NCBI GenBank assembly: GCA_035501255.1
Contig: DATJWM010000169.1
Span: 1-64,000 of the forward strand
Length of the DNA stretch: 64,000 nucleotides
DNA from: JAFAZI01 sp035501255
GTDB taxonomy: Bacteria; Actinomycetota; Actinomycetes; JAFAQI01
Direction of reading: 5' to 3'
The notes beneath the pieces are model-generated. The model saw only the letters and a program-made list of their open reading frames with translations. It had not been told where the DNA came from and searched no databases. The position numbers were made by a program, and so were the translations under genes. Positions 1-8,589 of the stretch are shown in pieces (positions within the stretch are counted from its first letter, which is position 1; every line of letters starts with the position of its first letter).

Positions 1-1
1 C

Positions 2-28
2 TCGTTGCTCGCCTCGACCCCGGCCTAG
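2..28 (+). CDS. possible C-terminal tail of an upstream gene (cut by left edge)
   Basis: Eight in-frame codons reading SLLASTPA and then TAG at 26-28 enter from the left edge in a different frame from the next gene. The Shine-Dalgarno AGGAG (27-31) of the next gene overlaps this stop, as in a tightly packed operon. The piece is far too short to identify and may be chance. Confidence 0.25.
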   Translation, partial: SLLASTPA

Positions 29-39
29 GAGACACCGTC

Positions 40-1638
40 GTGGAGTTCAACCTTGCGGACATCCTGGAGTCGATCGTCGACGTGATCGGCGACCGGGAAG
101 CGCTGATTTGCGGCGACCGTCGTCTGAGCTTCAACGAGCTCGAGGACCGAGCAAACCGGCTGGCGCACCACCTGCTCGCGATCGGCGTCAAGCCCGGCGA
201 CCACGTCGGCGTGCAGCTGTACAACTGCACCGAGTACGTCGAGACGATGGTCGCGTGCTTCAAGGTGCGGGCGGTGCCGGTCAACGTCAACTACCGCTAC
301 GTCGAGGAAGAGCTTCTGTACCTCTTTAAGGACGCTGACCTGGTCGCCCTCGTCCACGATACGGAGTTCACCCCGCGGATCGAGGCGATCCGCACACAGG
401 CCCCACTGCTCGGGTCGTTCGTCCATGTCGGGGACGGCGAGCACGTTTCCGGCAGTGTCGCCTACGACGATTCCCTCGCCGCGAACGACAACACCCGCGA
501 CTTCGCGCCCCGCTCGGCCGACGACATCTACATCATCTACACCGGCGGCACGACCGGCATGCCCAAGGGCGTCATGTGGCGGCAGGAGGACCTGTTCTTC
601 GCCGGCATGGGCGGAGGTGAGCCGATGGGTACCCCGGTCAGCGCTGCGGAGGAGGTGGCGCAGCGCGCGCTCAACCGCGGCCCGCTCGTGATGTTCCCGG
701 TGGCGCCGTTGATGCACGGGGCCGCGCAGCTCGCGACCTGGATCGGATTCATGCAGGCGGCGAAGGTCGTGCTGGTCCGTAAGTTCGACGCGCGGGACGT
801 GATCGAGACGGTGGCGCGCGAGCGGGCGAACTCGATCTCGATCGTCGGTGATGCGATGGCGCGTCCGATCGCGGAGATGCTCGAGGGGGAGCTCGCCGGT
901 GCGGACATGTCGAGCGTGCTCGCGTTCAGCTCCGCCGGGGCGATCTTCTCGCAGGCGGTGCGGGACAAACTCAAGGTCTTGCTTCCCAACGCGATGCTGA
1001 TCGACAACTTCGGAGCGTCGGAGACCGGCTTCCAGGGGACGGGGACCGAGGGGTCGAGTCCGGACACCGGTCTGAAGTTCTCGGTCAACGACCGGACGGT
1101 CGTCCTCAACGACGAGCTCAAGCCGGTGACGCCCGGTTCGGGAGAGATCGGGCGGGTGGCGCAGCGCGGTTACGTGCCGCTCGGTTATTACAAGGACGAG
1201 ACGAAGACGAAAGAAAGCTTCGTGACGATCGACGGTGACCGATGGGTGCTGCTTGGCGACGCCGCGAAGGTCGAGGAGGACGGCACGATCGCGGTGCTGG
1301 GCCGGCACTCGGTGTGCATCAACACCGGCGGGGAGAAGGTCTATCCGGAGGAGGTCGAAGCGGCGTTGAAGGCGCATCCCGCCGTGTATGACGCCGTGGT
1401 GACCGGCGTACCCGACGAGCGGTTCGGCTCGAAGGTCACGGCCTTGATCCAGGTCCGGGAAGGCTGTGCGGCCCCGTCGCTGGAGGACATCGCCACTCAC
1501 TGCCAGACGAGGGTCTCGCGCTACAAGGTGCCGCGGCTGCTGTTCGCCGTCCCGGAGATCCGCCGATCCCCGAGCGGCAAAGCCGACTACCCATGGGCGG
1601 CGAGGGTCGCCAAGGACCTTCAGCTCACGTCAGGCTGA
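40..1638 (+). CDS. FadD19-like AMP-forming acyl-CoA synthetase
   Basis: An ANL-superfamily ligase of 532 aa that would activate a carboxylic acid with ATP and CoA. Visible motifs are the P-loop YTGGTTGMPKG near residue 167, the A5-type GASETGF near 325, the GDAAKVEEDG hinge region near 405, NTGGEKVYPEEVE near 430 and the C-terminal catalytic Lys in SPSGKADYPW near 512. The opening stretch ICGDRRLSFNELEDRANR and the general length (about 530-550 aa) resemble the mycobacterial FadD17/FadD19 branch that activates the steroid side chain. That substrate is inference, strengthened by the KstR-type regulator 4 bp downstream. The GTG start is preceded by AGGAG with an 8-nt gap. Confidence 0.9.
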   Translation: MEFNLADILESIVDVIGDREALICGDRRLSFNELEDRANRLAHHLLAIGVKPGDHVGVQLYNCTEYVETMVACFKVRAVPVNVNYRYVEEELLYLFKDADLVALVHDTEFTPRIEAIRTQAPLLGSFVHVGDGEHVSGSVAYDDSLAANDNTRDFAPRSADDIYIIYTGGTTGMPKGVMWRQEDLFFAGMGGGEPMGTPVSAAEEVAQRALNRGPLVMFPVAPLMHGAAQLATWIGFMQAAKVVLVRKFDARDVIETVARERANSISIVGDAMARPIAEMLEGELAGADMSSVLAFSSAGAIFSQAVRDKLKVLLPNAMLIDNFGASETGFQGTGTEGSSPDTGLKFSVNDRTVVLNDELKPVTPGSGEIGRVAQRGYVPLGYYKDETKTKESFVTIDGDRWVLLGDAAKVEEDGTIAVLGRHSVCINTGGEKVYPEEVEAALKAHPAVYDAVVTGVPDERFGSKVTALIQVREGCAAPSLEDIATHCQTRVSRYKVPRLLFAVPEIRRSPSGKADYPWAARVAKDLQLTSG

Positions 1639-1641
1639 CGC
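1629..1641. other. 13-bp palindrome at the fadD/kstR junction
   Basis: CGTCAG-G-CTGACG is a perfect palindrome spanning the fadD stop codon and ending one base before the kstR ATG. Its half-sites are the same hexamers found in the TetR operators at 11471 and 16213 but in the opposite orientation and with a 1-nt centre. It could be chance, since part of it encodes the fadD C-terminus. Confidence 0.25.
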
Positions 1642-1642
1642 G

Positions 1643-2236
1643 ATGTCCGGCTCGACTGCGGTTCGCACCCCGCCTGCGTCTCAGCTCGCGCGGCGCGAGC
1701 GCATCCTCGATGCGGCGATCGCACTTGCCAGCGAGGGCGGGTACGACGCGGTGCAGATGCGCGAGGTCGCCGAGCGCGCGGACGTCGCACTCGGCACCCT
1801 CTACCGCTACTTTCCGTCGAAGGTGCACCTGCTGGTTTCGGCGTTGGGTCGGACGTTCGTCGAACTCGAAACGAGCGTCGCCCCGGCGCCGATGGACGCG
1901 AGTCCCGCCGATCGGGTGTACAAGGTGGTGGCCGCGTCGACGCGCTACCTCACGAAGAACCGGCGCCTGTCCGGGGCGATGATCCGGGCGCTCGTGATCG
2001 CCGACGCCGACGCCGGGCCTGAGGTCGACGCGGTCGCCGCACTCATGGTGCGGATGATCGCGACGGCGTCGCACGAGCCCGGGATCAGTCCCACCGAGCG
2101 TGATGAACTGGTCGCGCACATCATCGGCAAGGTCTGGCTCACGGACGTGTTGACGTTGCTGACCCGGCGGATGACCGTGTCCCAGGTGCTGGAGGACCTC
2201 GAGTCCACGATCAACCTGGTGATGCCCGGCTCCTAG
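1643..2236 (+). CDS. kstR: KstR-like TetR-family transcriptional regulator
   Basis: A TetR-family repressor of 197 aa. The N-terminal helix-turn-helix (about residues 20-65) contains ILDAAIALASEGGYDAVQMR and then TLYRYFPSKVHLLVSALGR. From memory this is nearly the same as the DNA-binding domain of mycobacterial KstR, the cholesterol-catabolism repressor that is released by steroid-CoA thioesters. The C-terminal half is also KstR-like (KVWLTDVLTLLTRR resembles the KstR DVWLSNLLAWLTRR). The ATG at 1643 lies 4 bp after the fadD stop; longer upstream extensions would overlap fadD and break the family length. A perfect KstR-type box is found 317 bp downstream of the gene, which supports the assignment. 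Confidence 0.85.
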   Translation: MSGSTAVRTPPASQLARRERILDAAIALASEGGYDAVQMREVAERADVALGTLYRYFPSKVHLLVSALGRTFVELETSVAPAPMDASPADRVYKVVAASTRYLTKNRRLSGAMIRALVIADADAGPEVDAVAALMVRMIATASHEPGISPTERDELVAHIIGKVWLTDVLTLLTRRMTVSQVLEDLESTINLVMPGS

Positions 2237-2253
2237 GTGGGACCCGGCAAGGC

Positions 2254-2541
2254 CTAGCTGCCGCTCCCGTTACGCAGCGAGATCGAGTCCGAGACCGCGA
2301 TCGCGTCGGCGGCCACCGCGCGCAGGCCTTGTCCGAGTCGCTCGCGCGCCTGCCGGAGCAGCTTCATCGCGTTGGCCGAGGAGTCGGCGGGCGCGTCCCG
2401 GTCGGGGTTGGCGCCGTGCTCTTCGATGAGATGGCTCTGCAGTGCCGCGGCGACCTCATCGGCGGCCTTGAGAGCCTGGTAGATCGCGCGTTCCCGGTCG
2501 GTGTCGTCAACCATGGCTTGAGTATCCGAGGCATCGCCCAC
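2254..2541 (-). CDS. small hypothetical protein
   Basis: An 86-95 aa soluble, charged, mostly helical protein: GTG start at 2541 or ATG at 2514, neither with a clear ribosome binding site. It reads DRERAIYQALKAADEVAAAL and later MKLLRQARERLGQGLRAVAADAI, so a helical bundle is likely. I do not recognise a family. It is convergent with kstR, ending 17 bp from that stop. It is divergent from the LLM oxidoreductase, with a KstR box between the two starts, so it may be in the KstR regulon. Confidence 0.6.
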   Translation of the reverse strand: MGDASDTQAMVDDTDRERAIYQALKAADEVAAALQSHLIEEHGANPDRDAPADSSANAMKLLRQARERLGQGLRAVAADAIAVSDSISLRNGSGS

Positions 2542-2552
2542 TATCGCAAAAC

Positions 2553-2566
2553 TGAAACAGGTTCTA
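2553..2566. promoter_or_regulatory. KstR operator (KstR box)
   Basis: TGAAACAGGTTCTA fits the published mycobacterial KstR consensus TnnAACnnGTTnnA at every fixed position. It sits between two divergent genes and overlaps a -10-like TAAAAT (2565-2570) that lies 6 nt ahead of the ATG at 2577. A bound repressor would therefore block a leaderless promoter of the LLM oxidoreductase. Confidence 0.8.
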
Positions 2567-2576
2567 AAATGACCGC

Positions 2577-3590
2577 ATGGTGGACGAGCTCCGACTCGGC
2601 CTGATGCTCGGCTACTGGAGCGCAGGGCCCGACGATGCGACCGATGCGGTGCTGGCCGCCGAGGATGTCGGCTTCGACTCGGTCTGGACCGCCGAGGCCT
2701 ACGGTTCGGATGCGTTCACGACGCTGAGCTGGTACGCCGCGCGGACATCGCGAATCAGGCTCGCGACCGGGATCGTGCAGATGTCGGCGCGGACGCCGGC
2801 GGCGACCGCGATGAGCGCGGCGACGCTGGACGGGCTGTCCGGGGGGCGGCTGACGCTCGGGCTCGGGGTGTCCGGGCCGCAGGTCGTCGAGGGCTGGTAC
2901 GGCGTACCGTTCCCGAAGCCGCTCGAGCGGACCCGCGACTACGTCGACATCGTGCGCCGGATCTGGACTCGCGAGGTGATGACCAGCGACAGCCCGCACT
3001 ACCCGCTGCCCTATCCCGGCGGTGCGGGGCTCGGCAAGCCGATCAAGTTGCTCATGCACCCGGTGCGGGAGCGGATCCCCATCCTGCTCGGCGCCGAGGG
3101 GCCGAAGAACGTGCAACTCGCCACCGAGATCGCCGATGGCTGGCTGCCGATCTTCTATCACGTCGATCGGGGCGCCGACCTCTACGCCGACGCGCTCGCC
3201 GGGGCGCCGCAGGGTTTCCAGGTGTGTTGTCCGGTGACGGTGATCGTCAACGACGACGTCGCCGCGGCGATCGAGTACGTCAAGTGGACGCTGGCGTTCT
3301 ATATCGGCGGGATGGGGGCCGCCAACATGAATTTCCACCTCAACGTGATCGGCCGGTTCGGTTATGCCGAGCAGGCGGCGCAGGTCCAAAAGCACTTCCT
3401 CGCCGGTGACCGCGAGGCGGCGATGCGGGCGGTGCCCGACGAGCTCGCGGACGGAATCGCCCTGTGCGGTCCGCTGGGCCGGATCCGCGAGCGTCTCGAC
3501 CTGTGGCGCGCGACACCGGTGACGGACATCCTGGTCGGAGGGGTGCGCAACCCCGACCATCTCGCTGCACTCGCGGACATGGTCCGCTGA
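2577..3590 (+). CDS. LLM-class (probably F420-dependent) oxidoreductase
   Basis: A luciferase-like monooxygenase fold protein of 337 aa, expected to bind F420 or FMN in a TIM barrel. Typical family features are LGLMLGYWSAGPDDATDAV at the start, the DSVWTAEAYGSDAFTTLSW strand near residues 35-55, the GIVQMSARTPAATAMSA stretch near 65 and the LGLGVSGPQVVEGWYG loop near 95-110. It resembles the conserved KstR-regulon member Rv3520c of M. tuberculosis. That, together with the KstR box just upstream, links it to sterol catabolism; the exact reaction is not known. Start ATG at 2577 fits a leaderless transcript from TAAAAT at 2565. Confidence 0.85.
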   Translation: MVDELRLGLMLGYWSAGPDDATDAVLAAEDVGFDSVWTAEAYGSDAFTTLSWYAARTSRIRLATGIVQMSARTPAATAMSAATLDGLSGGRLTLGLGVSGPQVVEGWYGVPFPKPLERTRDYVDIVRRIWTREVMTSDSPHYPLPYPGGAGLGKPIKLLMHPVRERIPILLGAEGPKNVQLATEIADGWLPIFYHVDRGADLYADALAGAPQGFQVCCPVTVIVNDDVAAAIEYVKWTLAFYIGGMGAANMNFHLNVIGRFGYAEQAAQVQKHFLAGDREAAMRAVPDELADGIALCGPLGRIRERLDLWRATPVTDILVGGVRNPDHLAALADMVR

Positions 3591-3654
3591 CGCTGGCTTA
3601 CTCGCCGACCTCGACGTTGGTGACCTTGTAGCGGCCGCGCCAAGGTGCGGATCG

Positions 3655-4098
3655 TCAAGGTCGTGACCCCAACGCATCGCGGATCTGCTCGATCGCCGCA
3701 GCTTCTTGCGGGCTGACGTCCTGACCGTCCTCGCGGTGCGCCTTCGCAACTTTCTCGGTGAGGGTCAGGATGAAGCGGCGGTAGTCCTCGACCTCTTGCG
3801 GCGTGGCTTTCGTCGAGAGAACTGCGATCGCGTCACGGACGTGCTCCAGGGCGGTCGCGGACAGCTCTTCGGGCGAGTGCGGATGCGCGTGGTCCATCTT
3901 CGGTTTCGATCCGACGACGGCGTCGAGCAACTCGCTGTTGCCGTGTTCGGCCCTGGCCTCGACGTAGGCCTTCGACATCGCAAACGTCTCCCGGAATGTC
4001 CCGCCGTGTGACGCGGTCAGGACGACGACGCCGGCACTCGTTGGGGCTTGGAGGACGAGTGTCCACTCCTGCGCAGTGAATGCGTCCTGGTTCGTCAT
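3655..4098 (-). CDS. conserved hypothetical protein
   Basis: A cytosolic, acidic, mostly helical protein of 147 aa. The ATG at 4098 is preceded by GGAGG with a 6-nt gap, so the upstream ATG at 4125 is rejected. It contains TASHGGTFRETFAMSKAYVE near residues 30-50 and TPQEVEDYRRFILTLTEKVA near 100-120. I recall this as an uncharacterised actinobacterial family with no assigned function. An oddity: after its TGA stop the same frame stays open for 18 codons ending at TAA (3598-3600), reading RSAPWRGRYKVTNVEVGE. Confidence 0.75.
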   Translation of the reverse strand: MTNQDAFTAQEWTLVLQAPTSAGVVVLTASHGGTFRETFAMSKAYVEARAEHGNSELLDAVVGSKPKMDHAHPHSPEELSATALEHVRDAIAVLSTKATPQEVEDYRRFILTLTEKVAKAHREDGQDVSPQEAAAIEQIRDALGSRP

Positions 4099-4157
4099 TG
4101 CTGCCTCCGGGAGTGATGTGACCACGATCGTGTCATGAGCCGACAGGACCGGCGCGC

Positions 4158-5717
4158 TTAGGCCTCGGCGGTCACCGGCGCGGGAGAGGCGGCGACGCTG
4201 GGGACGAAGTCGCGTTGCCGGACGAGAAGGAACGCACCGATCGACCCGACGAACGCGATGACCGCGCCGATCATCATGACGGTGTTGAGCGCGGAGGAGA
4301 AGCCCACTTGGTAGCTGTGGAGCAGCGCGCTACGTTGCGCGGCGGATGGGATCGTGCCGGCCACCTGGCGAACGCCGCCGCCCAGGATCGAGCTGCGCAG
4401 CTCCGCGCCACCTCGGGCCAGCACGGCTCGCCCGGACGCGTTGCTGGCCAGAGCGGCCAGGGTCTTGCTCTGGACGTGGGATTGGAAGACCGAGCCGAGG
4501 GCCGCGATGCCGGTGGCGATGCCCACTTGGCGGAAGGTGCTGTTCGTCCCGGACGCCATCCCGCTGCGCTCGGGTGGTACGACGGAGATCGCTGACGAAG
4601 CGAGGACCGGGTTGACCGTGCCGATGCCGATGCCGGCGATGACGAATCCGGGTAACAAGACCGTCCATGACGATGACGCGTGGGTGGTGGCCATCGCGAG
4701 ACAGCCGAGCGAGATCAGTAGCAAACCCAACCCAAGCAGGTATCGAGTCTGAACGCGCACGGTCAGCCGGCCGGCGATTGGCGCGACGATGAACGCAAGC
4801 ATGGTCAGCGGCAGGAACCGGAGGCCGGCCGCAAACGGGCCGTATCCGAGGTCATCCTGGACGTAGAGGGTGATGTAGAGGAACAGCGCGAAGATCGACG
4901 CGGACAGCGTCAGCGCCGCGAGCGACACTCCCGACATCGCCGGTCGCCGGAACAAGGACAGGTCGAGCATCGGGTCCTGTTGCGCCCACTCGGCGACGAG
5001 GAAGATGGCCAGCAAGAGGGCCGAGCCGACCAGCAATCCCACGATCAGGCCGCTGCTCCAGCCGTCATCGTTACCCCGGATCAGCGCGAGGATCAGCATG
5101 AACAACGCGCTGGAGAAGGTGACGAAGCCGATCCAGTCGACTCGGCGCCGGTGCGGGTCCTTCGACTCACGGATCTGCGTGAGCGTGACCGCGATGGCGA
5201 GTACGCCGATGGGGACGTTGACGAAGAAGATCCACCGCCAGCCGATCCCGCTCGTGATCGCTCCGCCGACCAGCGGGCCGATCGCCACCGATCCGCCGAG
5301 GACGGCGCCGTAGATCCCGAAGGCCGTGCCGCGCTCTCGCCCCGAAAAGGCCGCGGCAATCAGCGCCAGCGACGTTGCGAACATGATCGCCCCGCCCACC
5401 CCCTGCGCGGCACGCGCGAGGTTCAGCATCAGCGAGGTGTTCGACAGCCCGCACACGAGCGAGGCCACCGAGAAGACGCCGAGACCGATCGCGAACACCT
5501 CCCGGCGGCCGAACATGTCGCCGATCACCCCGGCCGTCAGCAGGAAGGCCGCGAGCGTCAGGGAATAGGCGTCGACCACCCACTGAATGTCACTGAAGCT
5601 CGCGTGCAGCGAGCGCTGAATATCGGGGAGGGCGACGTTCACCACGGTGATGTCGAGCAGCAGCATGAAGGTGGCGACGCAGACCGCGATGAGCGTCCAC
5701 CACTTGCGATCGAGCAT
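4158..5717 (-). CDS. DHA2-family MFS multidrug exporter
   Basis: A 14-helix proton-coupled exporter of the EmrB/QacA type, 519 aa, in the cytoplasmic membrane. Family motifs are DITVVNVALPDIQ in helix 1, the motif-A loop GDMFGRREVFAIG near residue 70 and the antiporter motif-C stretch GPLVGGAITSGIGWRWIFF near 145-165. The ATG at 5717 is chosen because GAGG lies 7 nt upstream; an ATG two codons earlier (5723) is only 1 nt from GAGG. Drug or toxic-lipid export is the family role; no substrate can be inferred. No regulator gene is adjacent. Confidence 0.92.
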   Translation of the reverse strand: MLDRKWWTLIAVCVATFMLLLDITVVNVALPDIQRSLHASFSDIQWVVDAYSLTLAAFLLTAGVIGDMFGRREVFAIGLGVFSVASLVCGLSNTSLMLNLARAAQGVGGAIMFATSLALIAAAFSGRERGTAFGIYGAVLGGSVAIGPLVGGAITSGIGWRWIFFVNVPIGVLAIAVTLTQIRESKDPHRRRVDWIGFVTFSSALFMLILALIRGNDDGWSSGLIVGLLVGSALLLAIFLVAEWAQQDPMLDLSLFRRPAMSGVSLAALTLSASIFALFLYITLYVQDDLGYGPFAAGLRFLPLTMLAFIVAPIAGRLTVRVQTRYLLGLGLLLISLGCLAMATTHASSSWTVLLPGFVIAGIGIGTVNPVLASSAISVVPPERSGMASGTNSTFRQVGIATGIAALGSVFQSHVQSKTLAALASNASGRAVLARGGAELRSSILGGGVRQVAGTIPSAAQRSALLHSYQVGFSSALNTVMMIGAVIAFVGSIGAFLLVRQRDFVPSVAASPAPVTAEA

Positions 5718-5800
5718 GGGCATGCCTCGACCCTATGTGCCGCCGCCGACGGTCTGTGTCGTCGCGGGGGGCCACGGCCGCGATCCGAGCCGTCGGGCGG

Positions 5801-6889
5801 TCAGGACGAGGGAGCGCGGGCAATTCGGGTGACGTGGCCCGACGGGCGCGCAAGATAGGCGATCCTGCTCGGGGTCCGCACGATGATCCCCCGGTACCCC
5901 GGGACCAGGGTCGCGCTGCGCGGGACCCTGCCGTGCGCGCGGTGCACTGTGTGGCCGCGGTAGGACAGCGTGTAGATGTGGCCGTCGTGGCCGACGACGG
6001 CGAGTCCCCGGCCGGTCGCCGAGATCGACCCGTGGTGTCGCAGTGCCGCGACCTTGCTCGAGGTGATCAGCGCGCCGGTTTGCACCGCGTTGTGGTGGCC
6101 GTCGAGGAAGATGACCTCGTCGTAGTGCGCGTTGAAGCCGTTGTCGCCCTTGTCATAGCTGATCGCGCACCGGGCGACCTGGACGGTGACGCCTGTGCAC
6201 GTCAGGTCGCTCGTTGCCTTGTGCGGGTTCTTGACGTGCGTCCGGTGGTTCGGCTTGTCCCACGGGAGGTAGTCGATGGTGCCCGCCGGGTCGTCGACGG
6301 CCAGAACGCCGCCGGGACCAGGGGCGGTCTCGACCTGATGGCCGGTCGGCTGACCGAAGGGAGCGGCGAACCTGGTCACGGTCCCGTTGGTGGCCTGCTG
6401 GTGGATGACCATGGCGCTGCCGTCATTCGGCGTCGCGAGACTCACGAACAGCCAGCCGCTCGGCGACGCCGTACTGAGATAGGCAGCGTCGGTGGGGAGA
6501 TCGGTCGTGCCGTGCGTTCGGGTATCGAGGTTCCACCAGTCGATCGCTTCGGTGGGGTCGAGGATCGTGAGCATCGGACCCGCCAGGCTGAACAGTCCGT
6601 CGGTGTCTGCGTTCCACTTGCTGGTGTCGATCGAGCCGAGGGAGTGGGTCACTCCGGCGGCCGTACGCTCGTACATCGTGCCGGCCGTGTGGTCGACTTC
6701 ACCGTTGGTCGCCCGCGGATACCGGACGTAGACGACGTAGCTGCGGTCGGTTGCCAGCACCCGAATCGCTCCGCGATGCCCGACGGTGGGCGAGGCAGAG
6801 GCGATCGAGCTACCGCTGAGCGGGGCAAGCGTCGCGGCGACGATCGTCGCTGACAGTGCCATCGGTGCTGCTGCTCGAAGGATCCTCAT
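5801..6889 (-). CDS. secreted protein of unknown function
   Basis: A 362-aa protein with a Sec signal peptide: MRILRAAAPMALSATIVAAT followed by small residues, likely cut near SASA at about residue 33. The mature part repeats short strand-turn units such as VLATDRSYVVYVRY, GTMYERTAAGVTHSLGSIDT and GRGLAVVGHDGHIYTLSYRG, suggesting a beta-propeller-like fold. It has two Cys (SDLTCTG and QVARCAIS) about a dozen residues apart that could form a disulphide. I recognise no enzyme motif. It stands alone, upstream of and co-oriented with the exporter. Confidence 0.75.
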   Translation of the reverse strand: MRILRAAAPMALSATIVAATLAPLSGSSIASASPTVGHRGAIRVLATDRSYVVYVRYPRATNGEVDHTAGTMYERTAAGVTHSLGSIDTSKWNADTDGLFSLAGPMLTILDPTEAIDWWNLDTRTHGTTDLPTDAAYLSTASPSGWLFVSLATPNDGSAMVIHQQATNGTVTRFAAPFGQPTGHQVETAPGPGGVLAVDDPAGTIDYLPWDKPNHRTHVKNPHKATSDLTCTGVTVQVARCAISYDKGDNGFNAHYDEVIFLDGHHNAVQTGALITSSKVAALRHHGSISATGRGLAVVGHDGHIYTLSYRGHTVHRAHGRVPRSATLVPGYRGIIVRTPSRIAYLARPSGHVTRIARAPSS

Positions 6890-6939
6890 GACCTATCAAC
6901 GCCTCAGCCCGCCCGCAGGTTGACAACCGCCACGATCGG

Positions 6940-8088
6940 CTAGCTGTCGAGGACCTGCGCGGCGATCAGGTCGTCCAGGTACCGGTCGTTCCAGTTGTTG
7001 AGCTGGAGCGACTTGGCACGGCGGAAATACAGCTGGACGTCGAAGTCCACCGTGAACCCGTTGCCCCCGAAGATCTGAACCGCGGTGGCGGTGACGTCGC
7101 GGAACGTCCGGCAGGCGAATGCCTTCGCCATCGGGGCGAGGCGCTCGCTGCTGTGCGCGGCGTCATCGGCGGGGTGGTCGTTCGCCCAGGCAGCCTCCCA
7201 GGCGAGGGTCTGGGCGCCGTCGACGGCGGTCGCCGCGTCGGACAGGTAGTGCGAGATCGCCTGGAAGGCGGCGAGCGGCTTGTCGAACTGCTCGCGCGTG
7301 TTGGCGTAGGCAACGGCGAGGTCGAGGGTCGCCCGAGCCCCACCCGCCGCCTGTGCAGCCAGCAGCGTGATCCCGTCGAGCATCGTCGAGTGCCAGGCGG
7401 CCCAGCCATGTGAGCCGTCGTGGACGACGTTGCCGTCATCGACCCGCACGCCGTCGAGCGTGACGCGGAACTGCGCGTCGGAGGCGACCGTCAGTTGCTG
7501 CTCGAGGGTGACTCCCGGCGCGGAGGTGTCCACGAGCACGGCGACCAACCCGTCCGCGTCGCGGCCCTCGCCGACCCGGGCGATCACGACCATCGACGTG
7601 GCGGCCTGTGCGTAGGGCACGTGCACCTTGACCCCGGACACCACGAACCCATGACCGTCGGGGACCGCCGATGCGGTCACCCCCGATGGCCCGAAGCTCG
7701 CGTCCGGCTCCATCGACGCGACCGTGACGATGGTCTGTCCGCTCGCGATCTGCGGCAGCAACCGGGCCGCGAGCTCGGTGTTGGCACTGCGGCTGAGCAG
7801 TCCGGCGGCGAGGATCGCGCTCGCAAAATGCGGGCTGGGGACGAGCGAGCGGCCGAACTCTTCGTAGATCACGACCGCGTCGAGCATCGACATCCCGCTG
7901 CCGCCGTGCTCCTCCGGGATCGTGACGCCGACCACGCCGAGCTCGGCGAGCTGGGTCCAGAGCGCGGTCGAGTAGCCGACCGGGTCGTTCTCGAGCGTTC
8001 GTACCTCGTCGAGCCCGCAGTATCGCTCGCACGATCGGCGTACGGAGTCGCGAAGCAGGTCCTGCTCAGGGGTGAAGTCGATGTCCAT
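6940..8088 (-). CDS. acyl-CoA dehydrogenase (FadE), probable partner subunit
   Basis: A 382-aa FAD-dependent acyl-CoA dehydrogenase beginning MDIDFTPEQDLLRDSVRR, with a middle beta domain and C-terminal helical FAD/CoA domain (NTREQFDKPLAAFQAISHYL near 270, FGGNGFTVDFDVQLYFRRAK near 345). The usual C-terminal YEGT catalytic motif is absent (SLQLNNWND in its place) and the isovaleryl-type Glu position reads LDGIT. It may therefore be the non-catalytic half of a heterotetramer like the FadE pairs of steroid degradation, paired with the FadE at the operon head. It is the last gene of the operon, 15 bp after the MaoC gene, with GAGGAG before its ATG. Confidence 0.9.
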   Translation of the reverse strand: MDIDFTPEQDLLRDSVRRSCERYCGLDEVRTLENDPVGYSTALWTQLAELGVVGVTIPEEHGGSGMSMLDAVVIYEEFGRSLVPSPHFASAILAAGLLSRSANTELAARLLPQIASGQTIVTVASMEPDASFGPSGVTASAVPDGHGFVVSGVKVHVPYAQAATSMVVIARVGEGRDADGLVAVLVDTSAPGVTLEQQLTVASDAQFRVTLDGVRVDDGNVVHDGSHGWAAWHSTMLDGITLLAAQAAGGARATLDLAVAYANTREQFDKPLAAFQAISHYLSDAATAVDGAQTLAWEAAWANDHPADDAAHSSERLAPMAKAFACRTFRDVTATAVQIFGGNGFTVDFDVQLYFRRAKSLQLNNWNDRYLDDLIAAQVLDS

Positions 8089-8103
8089 CGAGCGCTCCTC
8101 GGC

Positions 8104-8589
8104 TCAGGGGACCCAGCGCTCGCCGTGGCGAGCCCAAGGGTTGTCGTCGGCAGTGACCGGGAGCGCGATCCGTGCCGCGCAGGTGGTGCAGGTGCGGTCC
8201 TCGACCGCCACGAGGACGTCGAGACCGACCCAGCCGCAGCCGGTCTCGTCAACGTCGACGGAGGTAACCGACGCGGTGAAGACCATGGTGTCGCCCGGGA
8301 AGATCGAGTCGTGCATCCGGAAACTCATCCGTGCGAGCCGGCCGGTCGGTCCGCTCCAGTCGGTGAGGTAGCGCTCGAACCACGCCGCCTGATTCGGGGC
8401 GTTGAGGAAGATGTCCCGCACGCCGTTGCGCTGGGTGGCGAACGCGTAGTCGTGATGCTGCGGTCGCCAGTCGCGGGTGGCGAGGGCGCCGACCACCACG
8501 GTGGTGGCGCTGACGTCGTAACGCAACTCGGGGAGGGGGTCGCCGACGGCGACCTGGTCGAGGGTGCGACGGACGATGGTCGTCGTCAT
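8104..8589 (-). CDS. MaoC-fold enoyl-CoA hydratase subunit (ChsH1-like)
   Basis: A single hot-dog-fold protein of 161 aa. TRDWRPQHHDYAFATQ near residue 40 carries the Asp and His of the (R)-hydratase dyad, followed by GVRDIFLNAPNQAAWFERYL. This combination resembles ChsH1, the small subunit of the cholesterol side-chain hydratase, as I remember it. It would add water to a trans-2-enoyl-CoA. Its ATG overlaps the stop of the preceding MaoC gene as ATGA, so the two are translationally coupled and probably form a complex. Confidence 0.85.
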   Translation of the reverse strand: MTTTIVRRTLDQVAVGDPLPELRYDVSATTVVVGALATRDWRPQHHDYAFATQRNGVRDIFLNAPNQAAWFERYLTDWSGPTGRLARMSFRMHDSIFPGDTMVFTASVTSVDVDETGCGWVGLDVLVAVEDRTCTTCAARIALPVTADDNPWARHGERWVP

